Notes: a model not told the origin generated them from the letters alone. A stretch of DNA of 5,976 nucleotides from an uncultured Ruminococcus sp. (GCA_946531975.1 CAMNAY010000114.1:1-5976), one strand, 5' to 3'; positions 1 through 5,675 are shown, counted from the first letter of the stretch. Translations and numbers: made by a program.

Positions 1-228
1 CCCCTCCCCCGCCGGAACGACGAATTCACTCACGGAAAATCCAGCATCTGCGAGAGATTTCTTTGCCTGCGCCATGTAGAGCGGCGCGACATGTTCATCG
101 CTGACAATGACGGCGCGGCAGGGCTTCATGATCGCCGCAAGTTCCGTTCCGCAGGTATCGAGCAGCCCCGCACCGGTCAGAATCGGGTACGAGCTGCCGT
201 CGGGCGTGGTCAGAATGTGTCTGTGCAT
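1..228 (-). CDS. aroB: 3-dehydroquinate synthase, N-terminal part (cut by window edge)
   Basis: Converts DAHP to 3-dehydroquinate, the second step of the shikimate pathway, in the cytoplasm with NAD+ and a divalent metal. The 76 visible codons are only the N-terminal edge of the NAD-binding domain; the family is usually about 350 residues, so the rest lies beyond base 1. Recognition rests on the segment VIVSDEHVAPLY (about residues 40-51) and on FVVPAGEG at the cut end, which match the AroB pattern of a 'TDxxVxxLY' stretch followed by 'PxGE'. The start is the ATG at 228-226. It is preceded by a perfect AGGAGG (240-235) with a 6-nt spacer, in the 18-nt gap after the tyrA stop codon. That tight spacing indicates co-transcription with tyrA. 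The frame is intact as far as can be seen. The identification would be weak on length alone, but the pathway context supports it strongly. Confidence 0.88.
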   Translation of the reverse strand, partial: MHRHILTTPDGSSYPILTGAGLLDTCGTELAAIMKPCRAVIVSDEHVAPLYMAQAKKSLADAGFSVSEFVVPAGEG

Positions 229-246
229 CGGAATCCTCCTGTTCGG

Positions 247-1086
247 TTAATTTCCGCCTGCCGAGGCTTTTGCGATCCTGCCTTCTCTGAGGCATTCGCA
301 GAGCGCTTCGGCGTCATTGTTTTCGAGCGCATCGAGATACGGCTTGAGATTGTCGATCAGGATGCGCAGTTCATCCGCAAGGTAGTCGCGGTTGTCGAGC
401 ATCAGCTCCGTCCACATTTTCTCATCGAGTCTTGCAACTCTGGTGAGGTCGCGGAAGCTTCCCGCGGAAAAGCCGCGGCGCTTCTGAGCGGTCGGCGATT
501 TGACATATGCGCCGGAGACAATGTGCGCGAGCTGCGAGGTGTAGGCGATAATGCGGTCATGCTCATCGGGCGTCGAGAAGGTCAGATGCGCAAATCCGAT
601 GTCGGTGAAGTAGTTTTTGAGCATTTCGAGCGTCGGCAGATCGGTATTTGCATCCGGCGTGAGGATCATCGAAGCGCCGTCAAAGAGGGAGTCGGTCGCA
701 TTGACGAAGCCGCCCTGTTCTTTTCCCGCCATGGGATGTCCGCCGATGTATCTGAAGCCGTTTGTCTGTGCGATTTCCGCCATTTTTCCGACGACTGCCC
801 GCTTGACGCCGCAGATATCGACGAGCACGCATTTCGCCTTTCCGAGCTGCTCCGCGTGATCCTCTGTCCATTTGAGTGCGGCGCCGGGTCTCAGCGCGGT
901 AATGACGAGGTCACAGGTTTCGAGCAGCTCATCCGTGAGCGCCTTGTCTATTGCACCGGTCATCCGGGCGAACATCATGACCTCCTGATCGAGGTCAAAG
1001 CCGTAGACGGTGTGGAGCGTGCGCGATTTGGTCGCTTTGGCATAGGAACCGCCGATGAGTCCCAGCCCGATAATTGCAATATTCAT
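247..1086 (-). CDS. tyrA: Prephenate dehydrogenase (tyrosine branch)
   Basis: Oxidatively decarboxylates prephenate to 4-hydroxyphenylpyruvate, the committed step to tyrosine, in the cytoplasm. The 279-residue protein opens with a Rossmann fold: GLGLIG at residues 7-12, and an acidic FDLD (30-33) at the end of the second strand, which favours NAD+ over NADP+. The family motif GGHPMAG is at 115-121 with the probable catalytic His117. The helical dimerisation domain shows TSQLAH (183-188) and GSFRDLTRVA (209-218), whose Arg is expected to bind the prephenate carboxylate. There is no C-terminal ACT domain, unlike Bacillus-type TyrA proteins of about 360 residues, so any tyrosine feedback must act elsewhere, probably on AroF. 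The ATG at 1086-1084 follows an AAGGAGA ribosome site with an 8-nt spacer. It lies 93 nt after the M50 gene and 18 nt before aroB, in the same operon. No damage is seen. Confidence 0.95.
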   Translation of the reverse strand: MNIAIIGLGLIGGSYAKATKSRTLHTVYGFDLDQEVMMFARMTGAIDKALTDELLETCDLVITALRPGAALKWTEDHAEQLGKAKCVLVDICGVKRAVVGKMAEIAQTNGFRYIGGHPMAGKEQGGFVNATDSLFDGASMILTPDANTDLPTLEMLKNYFTDIGFAHLTFSTPDEHDRIIAYTSQLAHIVSGAYVKSPTAQKRRGFSAGSFRDLTRVARLDEKMWTELMLDNRDYLADELRILIDNLKPYLDALENNDAEALCECLREGRIAKASAGGN

Positions 1087-1139
1087 GACAGATTCTCCTT
1101 CCCGATGCTGTCGTTTTGTTTTTTAGGGGGTGATGCGGT

Positions 1140-1174
1140 ATCAGAACACGCGAAAGGCTGCACATGTCTCTGAT
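1140..1174 (-). other. Intergenic RNA hairpin between protease gene and tyrA
   Basis: Five bases after the protease stop codon the minus-strand RNA can fold into ATCAGA-(bulged G)-ACATGTG, an 8-nt loop, then CGCGTGT-TCTGAT. This gives 13 pairs with one bulge and two G-U wobbles. On the plus strand the two wobbles become A-C mismatches, so the structure favours minus-strand RNA. No U-run follows it in the minus direction, so it is not a normal terminator. It could be a processing or stability element that sets different levels for the two flanking genes. The function is inferred. Confidence 0.45.
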
Positions 1175-1179
1175 CCTTT

Positions 1180-1920
1180 TTATGCGTCCAGCCTGCAATC
1201 ATCCTGAATGATTTTCGGCACCCTGTCTTTGAGCGCATCCATTTGGTCGAGCAGAAGTTCGATCTGCTCCGGATTCTGTTCCCTGACCGCGTTCCGGTAG
1301 GCGTAATAGCAGCCGTAGTAGTTCAGCTCCGGATCCTTCGAGTTCCGCAGCGGCTCGATCAGCTTCTCCGGATATGTGCTGTCCGCATCCCCGAACAGCG
1401 TGACCTCCATGAGCAGCAGCAGCGCAGTTTCCTCTGCCGCTTCCTGTCCGCCTGAGCGGATGCGCATATATCTTGTACCATCATTATAGAGCAGACCGGT
1501 TTTCATCTGCATCGGCAGAATGGTCACCAGCCCCATCGCAAACAGCATCAGACACAGCATCAGCATAATCAGGCTGCGCATCAGGATACAGACCGGCACC
1601 GTCAGCACCCCGAAGATCAGCGAGGTCAGCGGTCCGGCGAGCAGAATTTTCGACCAGATCCGGACATCATCCTCCGACTGCGATGCAGGGAATGTCCCGC
1701 CGACGCCGCCCCAGAGTACGGGGTTCTTTTCGATGCCGAATCTTATTTTGTCCTCCGGCTTTTCCCGATACAGCTTAAACGGTCCGATGACCAGCATTGA
1801 CAGCTTCCAGTGATGCAGCAGTCCGCACAGCACATGACCGAGTTCATGAATCGTTGTCGCCAGAAACCAGCCAATGACCGCACCGGCAAACACACGAATC
1901 AGCAGATCGACAATTTCCAT
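1180..1920 (-). CDS. M50-like membrane zinc metalloprotease, function unknown
   Basis: A 246-residue membrane protein that resembles site-2-type (M50) metalloproteases. The first hydrophobic segment (about 4-36) carries the zinc motif HELGH at 25-29 with Glu26 as likely catalytic base. A second hydrophobic pair covers about 91-137 and contains AGPLTS (95-100), similar to the 'GPxxN' stretch of M50 proteins. The third zinc ligand may be Asp147 in NDG (146-148), after a hydrophobic helix ending in ILPM; this replaces the classical NxxPxxxxDG and is less certain. The remaining 100 residues are soluble and helical-looking with many Leu and Glu. No PDZ domain is present and the protein is short for SpoIVFB or RseP types. 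It sits 63 nt after aroF and 93 nt before tyrA on the same strand, so it is probably co-transcribed with them. Nothing in the sequence links it to aromatic synthesis. The start ATG at 1920-1918 has a GGAG site with an 8-nt spacer. Confidence 0.8.
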   Translation of the reverse strand: MEIVDLLIRVFAGAVIGWFLATTIHELGHVLCGLLHHWKLSMLVIGPFKLYREKPEDKIRFGIEKNPVLWGGVGGTFPASQSEDDVRIWSKILLAGPLTSLIFGVLTVPVCILMRSLIMLMLCLMLFAMGLVTILPMQMKTGLLYNDGTRYMRIRSGGQEAAEETALLLLMEVTLFGDADSTYPEKLIEPLRNSKDPELNYYGCYYAYRNAVREQNPEQIELLLDQMDALKDRVPKIIQDDCRLDA

Positions 1921-1983
1921 ATTGATTGCTCCGTTTTGTATTACAGTCAGAACAGGTCTGCATATGCAAAGCCCGTGTGCAGG

Positions 1984-2988
1984 TTATCCTTTCATGAACT
2001 GATGCAGCGCGTGAAGCTGCTTTGCCAGCGCATCAAATGCATCAGGCTTGACCGACTGCGGACCGTCCATGATCGCATGTTCAGGGTCGTGGTGTACTTC
2101 AATGCTCAGACCGTCCGCACCCGCCGCAACGGCAGCCGGCGCGATCTCCGGCACGAGCCAGGCGCGGCTGACCGCGTGACTCGGATCAACGAGAACCGGC
2201 AGATGCGTCAGCTTCCGCAGAATCGGAATCGCGGAGAGATCAAGCATATTCCGCGAGCCTGGTTCGATGCTGCGGATGCCGCCCTCGCAGAGAATGACAT
2301 TATGATTGCCGCCCGCCATGATATACTCTGCCGACATCAGCCATTCCTCATAGCTTGCGCAGTGTCCGCGCATGAGCATGACCGGCTTCTCCTGCGTACC
2401 GAGCACCTTCAGCAGAGCAAAGTTCTGCATATTGCGCGCACCGACCTGAATGAGATCGACGTCTGCAAAAAGCGGGAGCTGTGCAGAATCCGCGATTTCG
2501 GCTGCAATCGGCAGACCGGTTTCCTCGCGGGCAGTTTTCAGCAGGGCGATGCCCTCCTCGCCCATGCCCTGAAAGGAATAGGGGGAGGTGCGCGGCTTAA
2601 AGGCACCGCCGCGCAGAACAGATGCACCGCTCGCTTTCACAGCTTTTGCGATGCTGACAATCTGCTCCTCGCTCTCGACGGAGCAGGGACCCGCTATAAG
2701 GGTCAGGCTGCCGCCGCCGATCTGCGTTCCGCGGACGTCAATGACGGTCGGCTCCGGGTGGAATTTCCGGTTTGCGTGTTTATAGGGCTCCTGTACGCGC
2801 TTGACGTCCTCGACAATTTCAAGCGCGGAGATCAGATCCGCGTCAATGGCAGCGGTATCGCCGACCAGTCCGAGAATGGTGCGCGAAGTGCCGACGCTCT
2901 CGTGAACGTCGATCTGCTTTTCCTTCAGCCATGCGATCAGGCTGTCGAGCTGTGCCTGATTCGGATTTTGCTTCAATACAACGATCAT
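1984..2988 (-). CDS. aroF: 3-deoxy-7-phosphoheptulonate (DAHP) synthase, type I-beta with N-terminal regulatory domain
   Basis: Condenses phosphoenolpyruvate with erythrose-4-phosphate, the entry step of aromatic amino acid synthesis. With the start at 2988 it has 334 residues, close to the Thermotoga/Bacillus class. Residues 1-70 form the ferredoxin-like domain that in relatives senses Tyr or Phe. The barrel follows: AGPCSVE (99-105, metal Cys102), RGGAFKPRTSPYSFQG (126-141, PEP-binding Arg126 and Lys131), QVGARN (181-186), DPSHA (268-272, His271), IEVH (296-299, Glu297) and DG at 308-309 (Asp308). All four expected metal ligands are present. Two usual active-site residues are changed: the Lys of 'KRG' is Met206 (LMRG), and the Arg of 'CERGIR' is Gly (CEGGIR, 234-239). 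I chose ATG 2988-2986 because AAAGGA lies 9 nt upstream; the in-frame ATG at 3024 has no ribosome site. It is first in a probable operon with the protease, tyrA and aroB. Confidence 0.93.
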   Translation of the reverse strand: MIVVLKQNPNQAQLDSLIAWLKEKQIDVHESVGTSRTILGLVGDTAAIDADLISALEIVEDVKRVQEPYKHANRKFHPEPTVIDVRGTQIGGGSLTLIAGPCSVESEEQIVSIAKAVKASGASVLRGGAFKPRTSPYSFQGMGEEGIALLKTAREETGLPIAAEIADSAQLPLFADVDLIQVGARNMQNFALLKVLGTQEKPVMLMRGHCASYEEWLMSAEYIMAGGNHNVILCEGGIRSIEPGSRNMLDLSAIPILRKLTHLPVLVDPSHAVSRAWLVPEIAPAAVAAGADGLSIEVHHDPEHAIMDGPQSVKPDAFDALAKQLHALHQFMKG

Positions 2989-2997
2989 GTTCAGGTA

Positions 2998-3003
2998 TCC
3001 TTT
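2998..3003 (-). promoter_or_regulatory. Ribosome binding site that sets the aroF start
   Basis: AAAGGA on the minus strand, 9 nt before the ATG at 2988-2986. The alternative in-frame ATG at 3024-3022 is preceded by GTGAAACCGTG, which has no purine-rich site. That longer version would also add 12 residues ahead of the conserved domain start (MIVVLKQ). Confidence 0.7.
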
Positions 3004-3023
3004 CGGTATTTTGATGAAAATCA

Positions 3024-3044
3024 CGGTTTCACTTGACGAAACCG
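3024..3044. promoter_or_regulatory. Inverted repeat, probable operator in the divergent aroF/transporter region
   Basis: CGGTTTC, a 7-nt spacer (ACTTGAC), then GAAACCG: a perfect 7-bp inverted repeat. It covers the -35 box of the transporter promoter (3033-3038), so a bound protein would block that promoter. On the minus strand the same repeat would form a stem-loop in the aroF leader, about 36 nt before the aroF start. The regulator is unknown; the spacing and bases do not match the enteric TyrR box. Confidence 0.55.
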
Positions 3045-3061
3045 ATAAAATGCGCTAGAAT
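3033..3061 (+). promoter_or_regulatory. Sigma-A type promoter of the NSS transporter gene
   Basis: The -35 box is TTGACG (3033-3038, 5 of 6), the spacer is exactly 17 nt, and the -10 box is TAGAAT (3056-3061, 5 of 6). The start of transcription is expected near 3068, giving a 5' leader of about 50 nt. The -35 box lies inside the inverted repeat at 3024-3044. I could not find an equally good promoter for aroF on the other strand; the best is TTGCTT-N17-TAAATC with its -10 at 3119-3114, which is weak. Confidence 0.75.
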
Positions 3062-3071
3062 AGAAGAGATT

Positions 3072-3084
3072 GCCGGTCACCGGC
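3072..3084. promoter_or_regulatory. Palindrome at the start of the transporter transcript
   Basis: GCCGGT-C-ACCGGC, a perfect 6-bp inverted repeat around one base, a few bases after the expected transcription start. As DNA it could be an operator just downstream of the promoter. As RNA it can fold as GCCGG-UCA-CCGGC at the 5' end of the message and stabilise it. The sequence alone does not separate the two. Confidence 0.45.
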
Positions 3085-3118
3085 GAAATACGATTTATCA
3101 GATTGGACGGATTGATTT

Positions 3119-4492
3119 ATGGCATCTCACACGAAAAAGCAAGAAGGCGCAGGGTTCGGTTCAAAGCTGGGCTTTGTGCTTGCTGCGGCAGGCTCCGCAG
3201 TCGGTCTGGGAAACATCTGGCGTTTCCCGTATCTCGCCGCGAAATACGGCGGCGGTATCTTCCTGCTGATCTACATTATCCTCGCAGTCACCTTCGGCTT
3301 TGCGCTGATGCTGACTGAAATTGCAATCGGCAGACGCACGGGCAAGAGCGTCATCGGCGCCTACAAGTCGATTGACAAGCGGTTTTCGTTTCTGGGCTGG
3401 CTTGCGGCATTCGTGCCGCTGATTATCACGCCGTATTACTGCGTCATCGGCGGCTGGGTACTGAAGTATCTGTTCACGTTTCTGATCGGAAAGGGAGAGA
3501 CTGCCGCCGGTGACGGTTCGTTCTTCTCCGGATTTATCGGAACAGTCGGGCAGCCGACCGTGTTCTTCCTGATCTTCCTGCTCGCAACGGCTGTTGTCGT
3601 CATGCTTGGCGTTGAAAAGGGCATCGAGCGCATCAGCAAATTCATGATGCCGGTGCTTGTTCTGCTGACGGTCGGCATTGCGGTCTATACGCTCACGCTG
3701 GACGGCGCGGGTGAGGGACTGAAATACTACCTGCTCCCGAATTTTGACGGCTTTACCTTCACAAAATGCCTGAAGACGGTTGCCGCGGCAATGGGACAGC
3801 TTTTCTACTCCATGTCGATTGCAATGGGCATTATGGTGACATACGGCTCCTACATGCGCAAGCAGGATTCGCTGGAGCAGTCTGTGCGGCAGATCGAAAT
3901 TTTTGATACCGGCATTGCGGTTCTCGCGGGTCTGATCATCGTTCCGGCGGTGTTTGTGTTCTCCGGCGGCGATGCCGGCGCCCTGAACAAGGGTCCGGGG
4001 CTCATGTTTATCACGCTGCCGAATGTCTTTCAGTCGATGGCAGGCGGACAGGCGATCGGCGCGGCGTTTTTCTTGCTGGTTGCGCTTGCGGCGATGACCT
4101 CGTCGATCTCGCTCATGGAGACTGTTGTTTCGATCATCATGGAAAAATTCCGCATGAAGCGGATTCCCGCCTGCCTGATTACGGTAGCCGCCTGCATTGC
4201 GCTGGGCATGCTGTCCGTACTTGGTTACAGCGCATGGGACACGGTCACAGTCTTCGGGATGCAGTTCCTTGACCTGTTTGATTTCGTGAGCAACAATCTG
4301 ATGATGCCGGTTGTGGCATTGCTGACCTGCACGCTGATCGGCTGGATTGCGAAGCCGAAGTATGTGGAGGACGAGGTGCTGGTGAGCGAAAAGAAGTTCA
4401 GCGGGCGGCTGCTGCTGTCCGTGATGCTGCGCTATGTCTGCCCGGTGTGCATGGTCATCATCCTCCTGACCCCGTTCATCACCGACATCTAA
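3119..4492 (+). CDS. Sodium-dependent amino acid symporter, NSS/SNF family
   Basis: Imports an amino acid together with Na+ across the cytoplasmic membrane (LeuT fold). It has 457 residues and about 11 hydrophobic segments, like the bacterial 11-helix members (Tyt1, MhsT). TM1 holds the family signature AGSAVGLGNIWRFPY (24-38), with Gly25, Ala27, Val28 and Asn32 at the expected sodium and substrate positions. TM6 is broken at FYSMSIAMG (229-237). TM8 carries AAMTSSISLME (324-334), with Ala324, Thr327 and Ser328 expected at the second sodium site. By alignment with LeuT, Met236 replaces pocket residue Phe259, a change that could admit a larger side chain. The substrate is not readable from the sequence; an aromatic amino acid is suggested by the divergent aroF operon. 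The ATG at 3119 has only a weak GGACGG site 8 nt upstream, but it starts right before the conserved N-terminus. A strong terminator follows. Confidence 0.94.
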   Translation: MASHTKKQEGAGFGSKLGFVLAAAGSAVGLGNIWRFPYLAAKYGGGIFLLIYIILAVTFGFALMLTEIAIGRRTGKSVIGAYKSIDKRFSFLGWLAAFVPLIITPYYCVIGGWVLKYLFTFLIGKGETAAGDGSFFSGFIGTVGQPTVFFLIFLLATAVVVMLGVEKGIERISKFMMPVLVLLTVGIAVYTLTLDGAGEGLKYYLLPNFDGFTFTKCLKTVAAAMGQLFYSMSIAMGIMVTYGSYMRKQDSLEQSVRQIEIFDTGIAVLAGLIIVPAVFVFSGGDAGALNKGPGLMFITLPNVFQSMAGGQAIGAAFFLLVALAAMTSSISLMETVVSIIMEKFRMKRIPACLITVAACIALGMLSVLGYSAWDTVTVFGMQFLDLFDFVSNNLMMPVVALLTCTLIGWIAKPKYVEDEVLVSEKKFSGRLLLSVMLRYVCPVCMVIILLTPFITDI

Positions 4493-4507
4493 GCGCGGGC
4501 TCCGCGC
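4493..4507 (+). other. Short GC hairpin directly after the transporter stop codon
   Basis: GCGCGG-GCT-CCGCGC begins at the base after the TAA. It is a perfect 6-bp stem with a 3-nt loop and no following U-run, so it is not itself a terminator. It lies 17 nt before the true terminator and may protect the 3' end or act as a chance GC element. Confidence 0.35.
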
Positions 4508-4523
4508 CGACGCGCATAATAAT

Positions 4524-4558
4524 AAAGCGCTTACAGCCGGCAGACTGTAAGCGCTTTT
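4524..4558. terminator. Strong bidirectional Rho-independent terminator
   Basis: A perfect 13-bp stem, AAAGCGCTTACAG (4524-4536) with CTGTAAGCGCTTT (4545-4557), around an 8-nt loop. On the plus strand it ends in TTTT and terminates the transporter message 31 nt after its stop codon. On the minus strand the second arm runs into TTTATTATTAT, so it can also stop transcripts from the right. It is therefore the boundary between the convergent units. Confidence 0.85.
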
Positions 4559-4625
4559 GCATGTTCTCAGATTTACCGCAGATCCTGCGGCGCTGCAATG
4601 CACAAGTGTTTTCAGCCGTACCGAA

Positions 4626-4694
4626 TCAGACCTTATCCGAATAATAGATAAAGCCGTAAAATCGGTATGCAGCAGCAAAAAACTTGCGGTTCAT
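4626..4694 (-). CDS. Possible tiny peptide (22 aa) rich in Phe and Tyr
   Basis: ATG at 4694-4692 to TGA at 4628-4626. It begins MNRKFF; Phe is at 5, 6, 12 and 15, and Tyr at 10, 13, 17 and 18, so 8 of 22 residues are aromatic, with basic residues at 3, 4 and 11. It starts about 28 nt after the predicted transcription start at 4722. A purine stretch GAAAGAGGG lies 10 nt upstream, which is a usable but not strong ribosome site. The composition recalls leader peptides of Phe/Tyr attenuators, and a terminator follows about 70 nt later, but no aromatic gene on the same strand lies directly behind it. The DNA here is AT-rich, and AT-rich DNA yields Phe and Tyr codons by chance. I do not recognise the peptide. 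It is a hypothesis rather than a firm gene. Confidence 0.25.
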   Translation of the reverse strand: MNRKFFAAAYRFYGFIYYSDKV

Positions 4695-4728
4695 AGCAGG
4701 AATGCCCTCTTTCTCTCAGGTTGCTATC

Positions 4729-4757
4729 ATTATAGCACAAACAGCATGGAAAAGCAA
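4729..4757 (-). promoter_or_regulatory. Minus-strand promoter with extended -10, in the convergent gap
   Basis: The -10 box is a perfect TATAAT (4734-4729) preceded by TGC, so it is an extended -10. The -35 box is TTGCTT (4757-4752), a weak match, with a 17-nt spacer. Eleven bases, GTGCTATAATG, are identical to the -10 region of the dipeptidase promoter at 5703-5693. A 6-bp inverted repeat, TGCTAT-CATT-ATAGCA (4722-4737), overlaps the -10 box and could be an operator. The promoter fires towards the transporter terminator. Confidence 0.65.
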
Positions 4758-4779
4758 TAGGCAAAATGCACAAAGTTTT

Positions 4780-4800
4780 ACCGCGTTAAAGCGATGCGGT
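4780..4800. other. Weak stem-loop after the dipeptidase gene
   Basis: ACCGC (4780-4784) and GCGGT (4796-4800) form a 5-bp stem 12 nt after the dipeptidase stop. On the minus strand it is followed by AAAACTTTG, not a U-run, so it would be a poor terminator. The dipeptidase transcript may therefore run on to the terminator at 4524-4558. The rest of 4559-4811 holds only the small unit described separately. Confidence 0.25.
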
Positions 4801-4811
4801 ACGAAAGCATA

Positions 4812-5672
4812 TCAGGGCAGAACCGCCGGATCGACCGGAAATGAGAAGAAGGTCTCCGGAAACGGCTCATCATTCAGCGTAAAATGCCACCACTCAGTCG
4901 AAATCCCGTGAAATCCGTGAGAAGTCATAGCATCGTGCAGCAGACGGCGGTTCGCGTACTGTTCCTGCGACACGCCGCGGAAGTCCGGATGCGAGCGCTC
5001 TCCGAAATAATCGAAGGTTCCGCCCATGTCAACATCCTTGCCGGTCGAGATATCAAACAGTGTGAGATCGACGGTACTGCCGCGGCTGTGCGCCGAGCGG
5101 CGGGAAATATAGCCGCTTTCAAACAGCACAGACTTGTCCAGCTCCGGATAAAAGCACGCTTTCATGCGGATATCCGCGGTATCCTCCGCCCAGCGCACGA
5201 AGTGATCGACAGCGGTCTGCGGGCGGTAGGCATCGTAGATTTTAAGCCGATAACCCTTTTCTCCGAGTTCATCGCTGACCCCGCGCAGTGCGGCGGCAGC
5301 TTCTTTCGTCAGCAGTGCGCAGGGGGCATCGTAGCCGTCGATGCGGTCGCCGATAAAATTATAGGTTGTATAATACCGCATTTCGAGGATCACATCGGGG
5401 ACAGCATCCGAAAGCAGCACAAAATCCGACGCATCCGGCTCCGGCACCGCAGGCGCAAAGCTCTGCGCAGTTGTTGCCGCGGTTGTCTCCGCCGCGGGTG
5501 CAGCGGACGTCGGGACTGTTTCTGCCGCACTGATCTCCGGCGCCGACACTTCGGCAGCGGATTCCGGTGCAGTCTGCGAACGCTTTGACAGCCGTCCTGC
5601 CGCAGCGCCTGCTGTCAGCGCGAGCAGGAAGCCGCACACGGCAAATGCCGTCCTCAGCCGTTTATTCCGCAT
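4812..5672 (-). CDS. VanX-type D-Ala-D-Ala dipeptidase (peptidase M15), membrane-anchored or secreted
   Basis: A zinc peptidase expected to cut D-Ala-D-Ala dipeptides or related wall fragments. The 286 residues fall into three parts. There is a basic N-terminus with one hydrophobic segment (about 8-26; signal peptide or anchor, no good lipobox). A low-complexity Ala/Thr/Glu/Pro linker follows (about 33-80), and then the M15D domain. The domain shows YDAYRP (146-151, Arg150), SAHSRGSTVDLTL (193-205, zinc ligands His195 and Asp202) and TEWWHF (259-264, catalytic Glu260, zinc ligand His263), with spacings equal to those of VanX. It ends like VanX (DEPFPETFFSFPV). VanX itself is cytoplasmic, so the exported form points to wall turnover or peptide scavenging rather than glycopeptide resistance, and no vanH, vanA or vanRS is present. 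The start at 5672 is fixed by the promoter at 5694-5722; a longer reading to 5795 would begin upstream of that promoter. Confidence 0.9.
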   Translation of the reverse strand: MRNKRLRTAFAVCGFLLALTAGAAAGRLSKRSQTAPESAAEVSAPEISAAETVPTSAAPAAETTAATTAQSFAPAVPEPDASDFVLLSDAVPDVILEMRYYTTYNFIGDRIDGYDAPCALLTKEAAAALRGVSDELGEKGYRLKIYDAYRPQTAVDHFVRWAEDTADIRMKACFYPELDKSVLFESGYISRRSAHSRGSTVDLTLFDISTGKDVDMGGTFDYFGERSHPDFRGVSQEQYANRRLLHDAMTSHGFHGISTEWWHFTLNDEPFPETFFSFPVDPAVLP

Positions 5673-5675
5673 GGT

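Larger units (their letters stand above)
4524..4722 (-). ncRNA. Candidate small minus-strand transcript (about 200 nt)
   Basis: A minus-strand promoter with its -10 box at 4734-4729 predicts a start near 4722, and the bidirectional terminator ends the RNA near 4524. The interval contains a small perfect hairpin (CCGCAG-GAT-CTGCGG, 4590-4576) and a 22-codon frame (4694-4626). I found no long protein. It could be a regulatory RNA, the message of a tiny peptide, or a secondary start inside the 3' region of the dipeptidase transcript. Its terminator arm is complementary to the 3' end of the transporter message, so base-pairing between the two RNAs is possible. All of this is inferred from signals; no known RNA family was recognised. 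Confidence 0.4.

Noticed and set aside
91..1173. Long open frame on the plus strand opposite tyrA (360 codons).
   Set aside because: It lies in the frame exactly opposite tyrA's codons, where a stop needs a TTA, CTA or TCA codon in tyrA. This DNA avoids those codons, so the frame is open by default. The product has no recognisable features.
1921..1983. Possible internal promoter for the protease gene (TTGCAT-N18-TGTAAT, -10 at 1945-1940) and a TGCATATGCA palindrome (1959-1968).
   Set aside because: The -35 match is poor and the start would fall on the ribosome site itself. The palindrome is only 10 bases and alone in the window.
1810..3036. Long plus-strand frame opposite aroF (408 codons).
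   Set aside because: Same codon-mirrored register as aroF and the same explanation; it crosses the aroF-protease gap without a ribosome site.
2989..3118. T-box or other riboswitch in the aroF leader.
   Set aside because: The leader is at most about 120 nt. I see no T-box AGGGTGGNACCGCG motif and no terminator with a U-run before aroF.
3161..4678. 505-codon minus-strand frame opposite the transporter.
   Set aside because: Mirror register of the transporter gene; very rich in Arg, His and Gln as expected for such a shadow. It also runs through the terminator.
4524..4694. Full attenuator with a competing antiterminator stem.
   Set aside because: I searched upstream of the terminator for a segment that pairs with AAAGCGCTTACAG and found only a short GCGC match. 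The hairpin at 4576-4590 pairs with itself and not with the terminator arm, so a classical attenuator is not shown.
4812..5672. Vancomycin resistance locus.
   Set aside because: Only a VanX-like domain is present. There is no vanH, ligase or two-component system in the window, and the protein is exported, unlike VanX.
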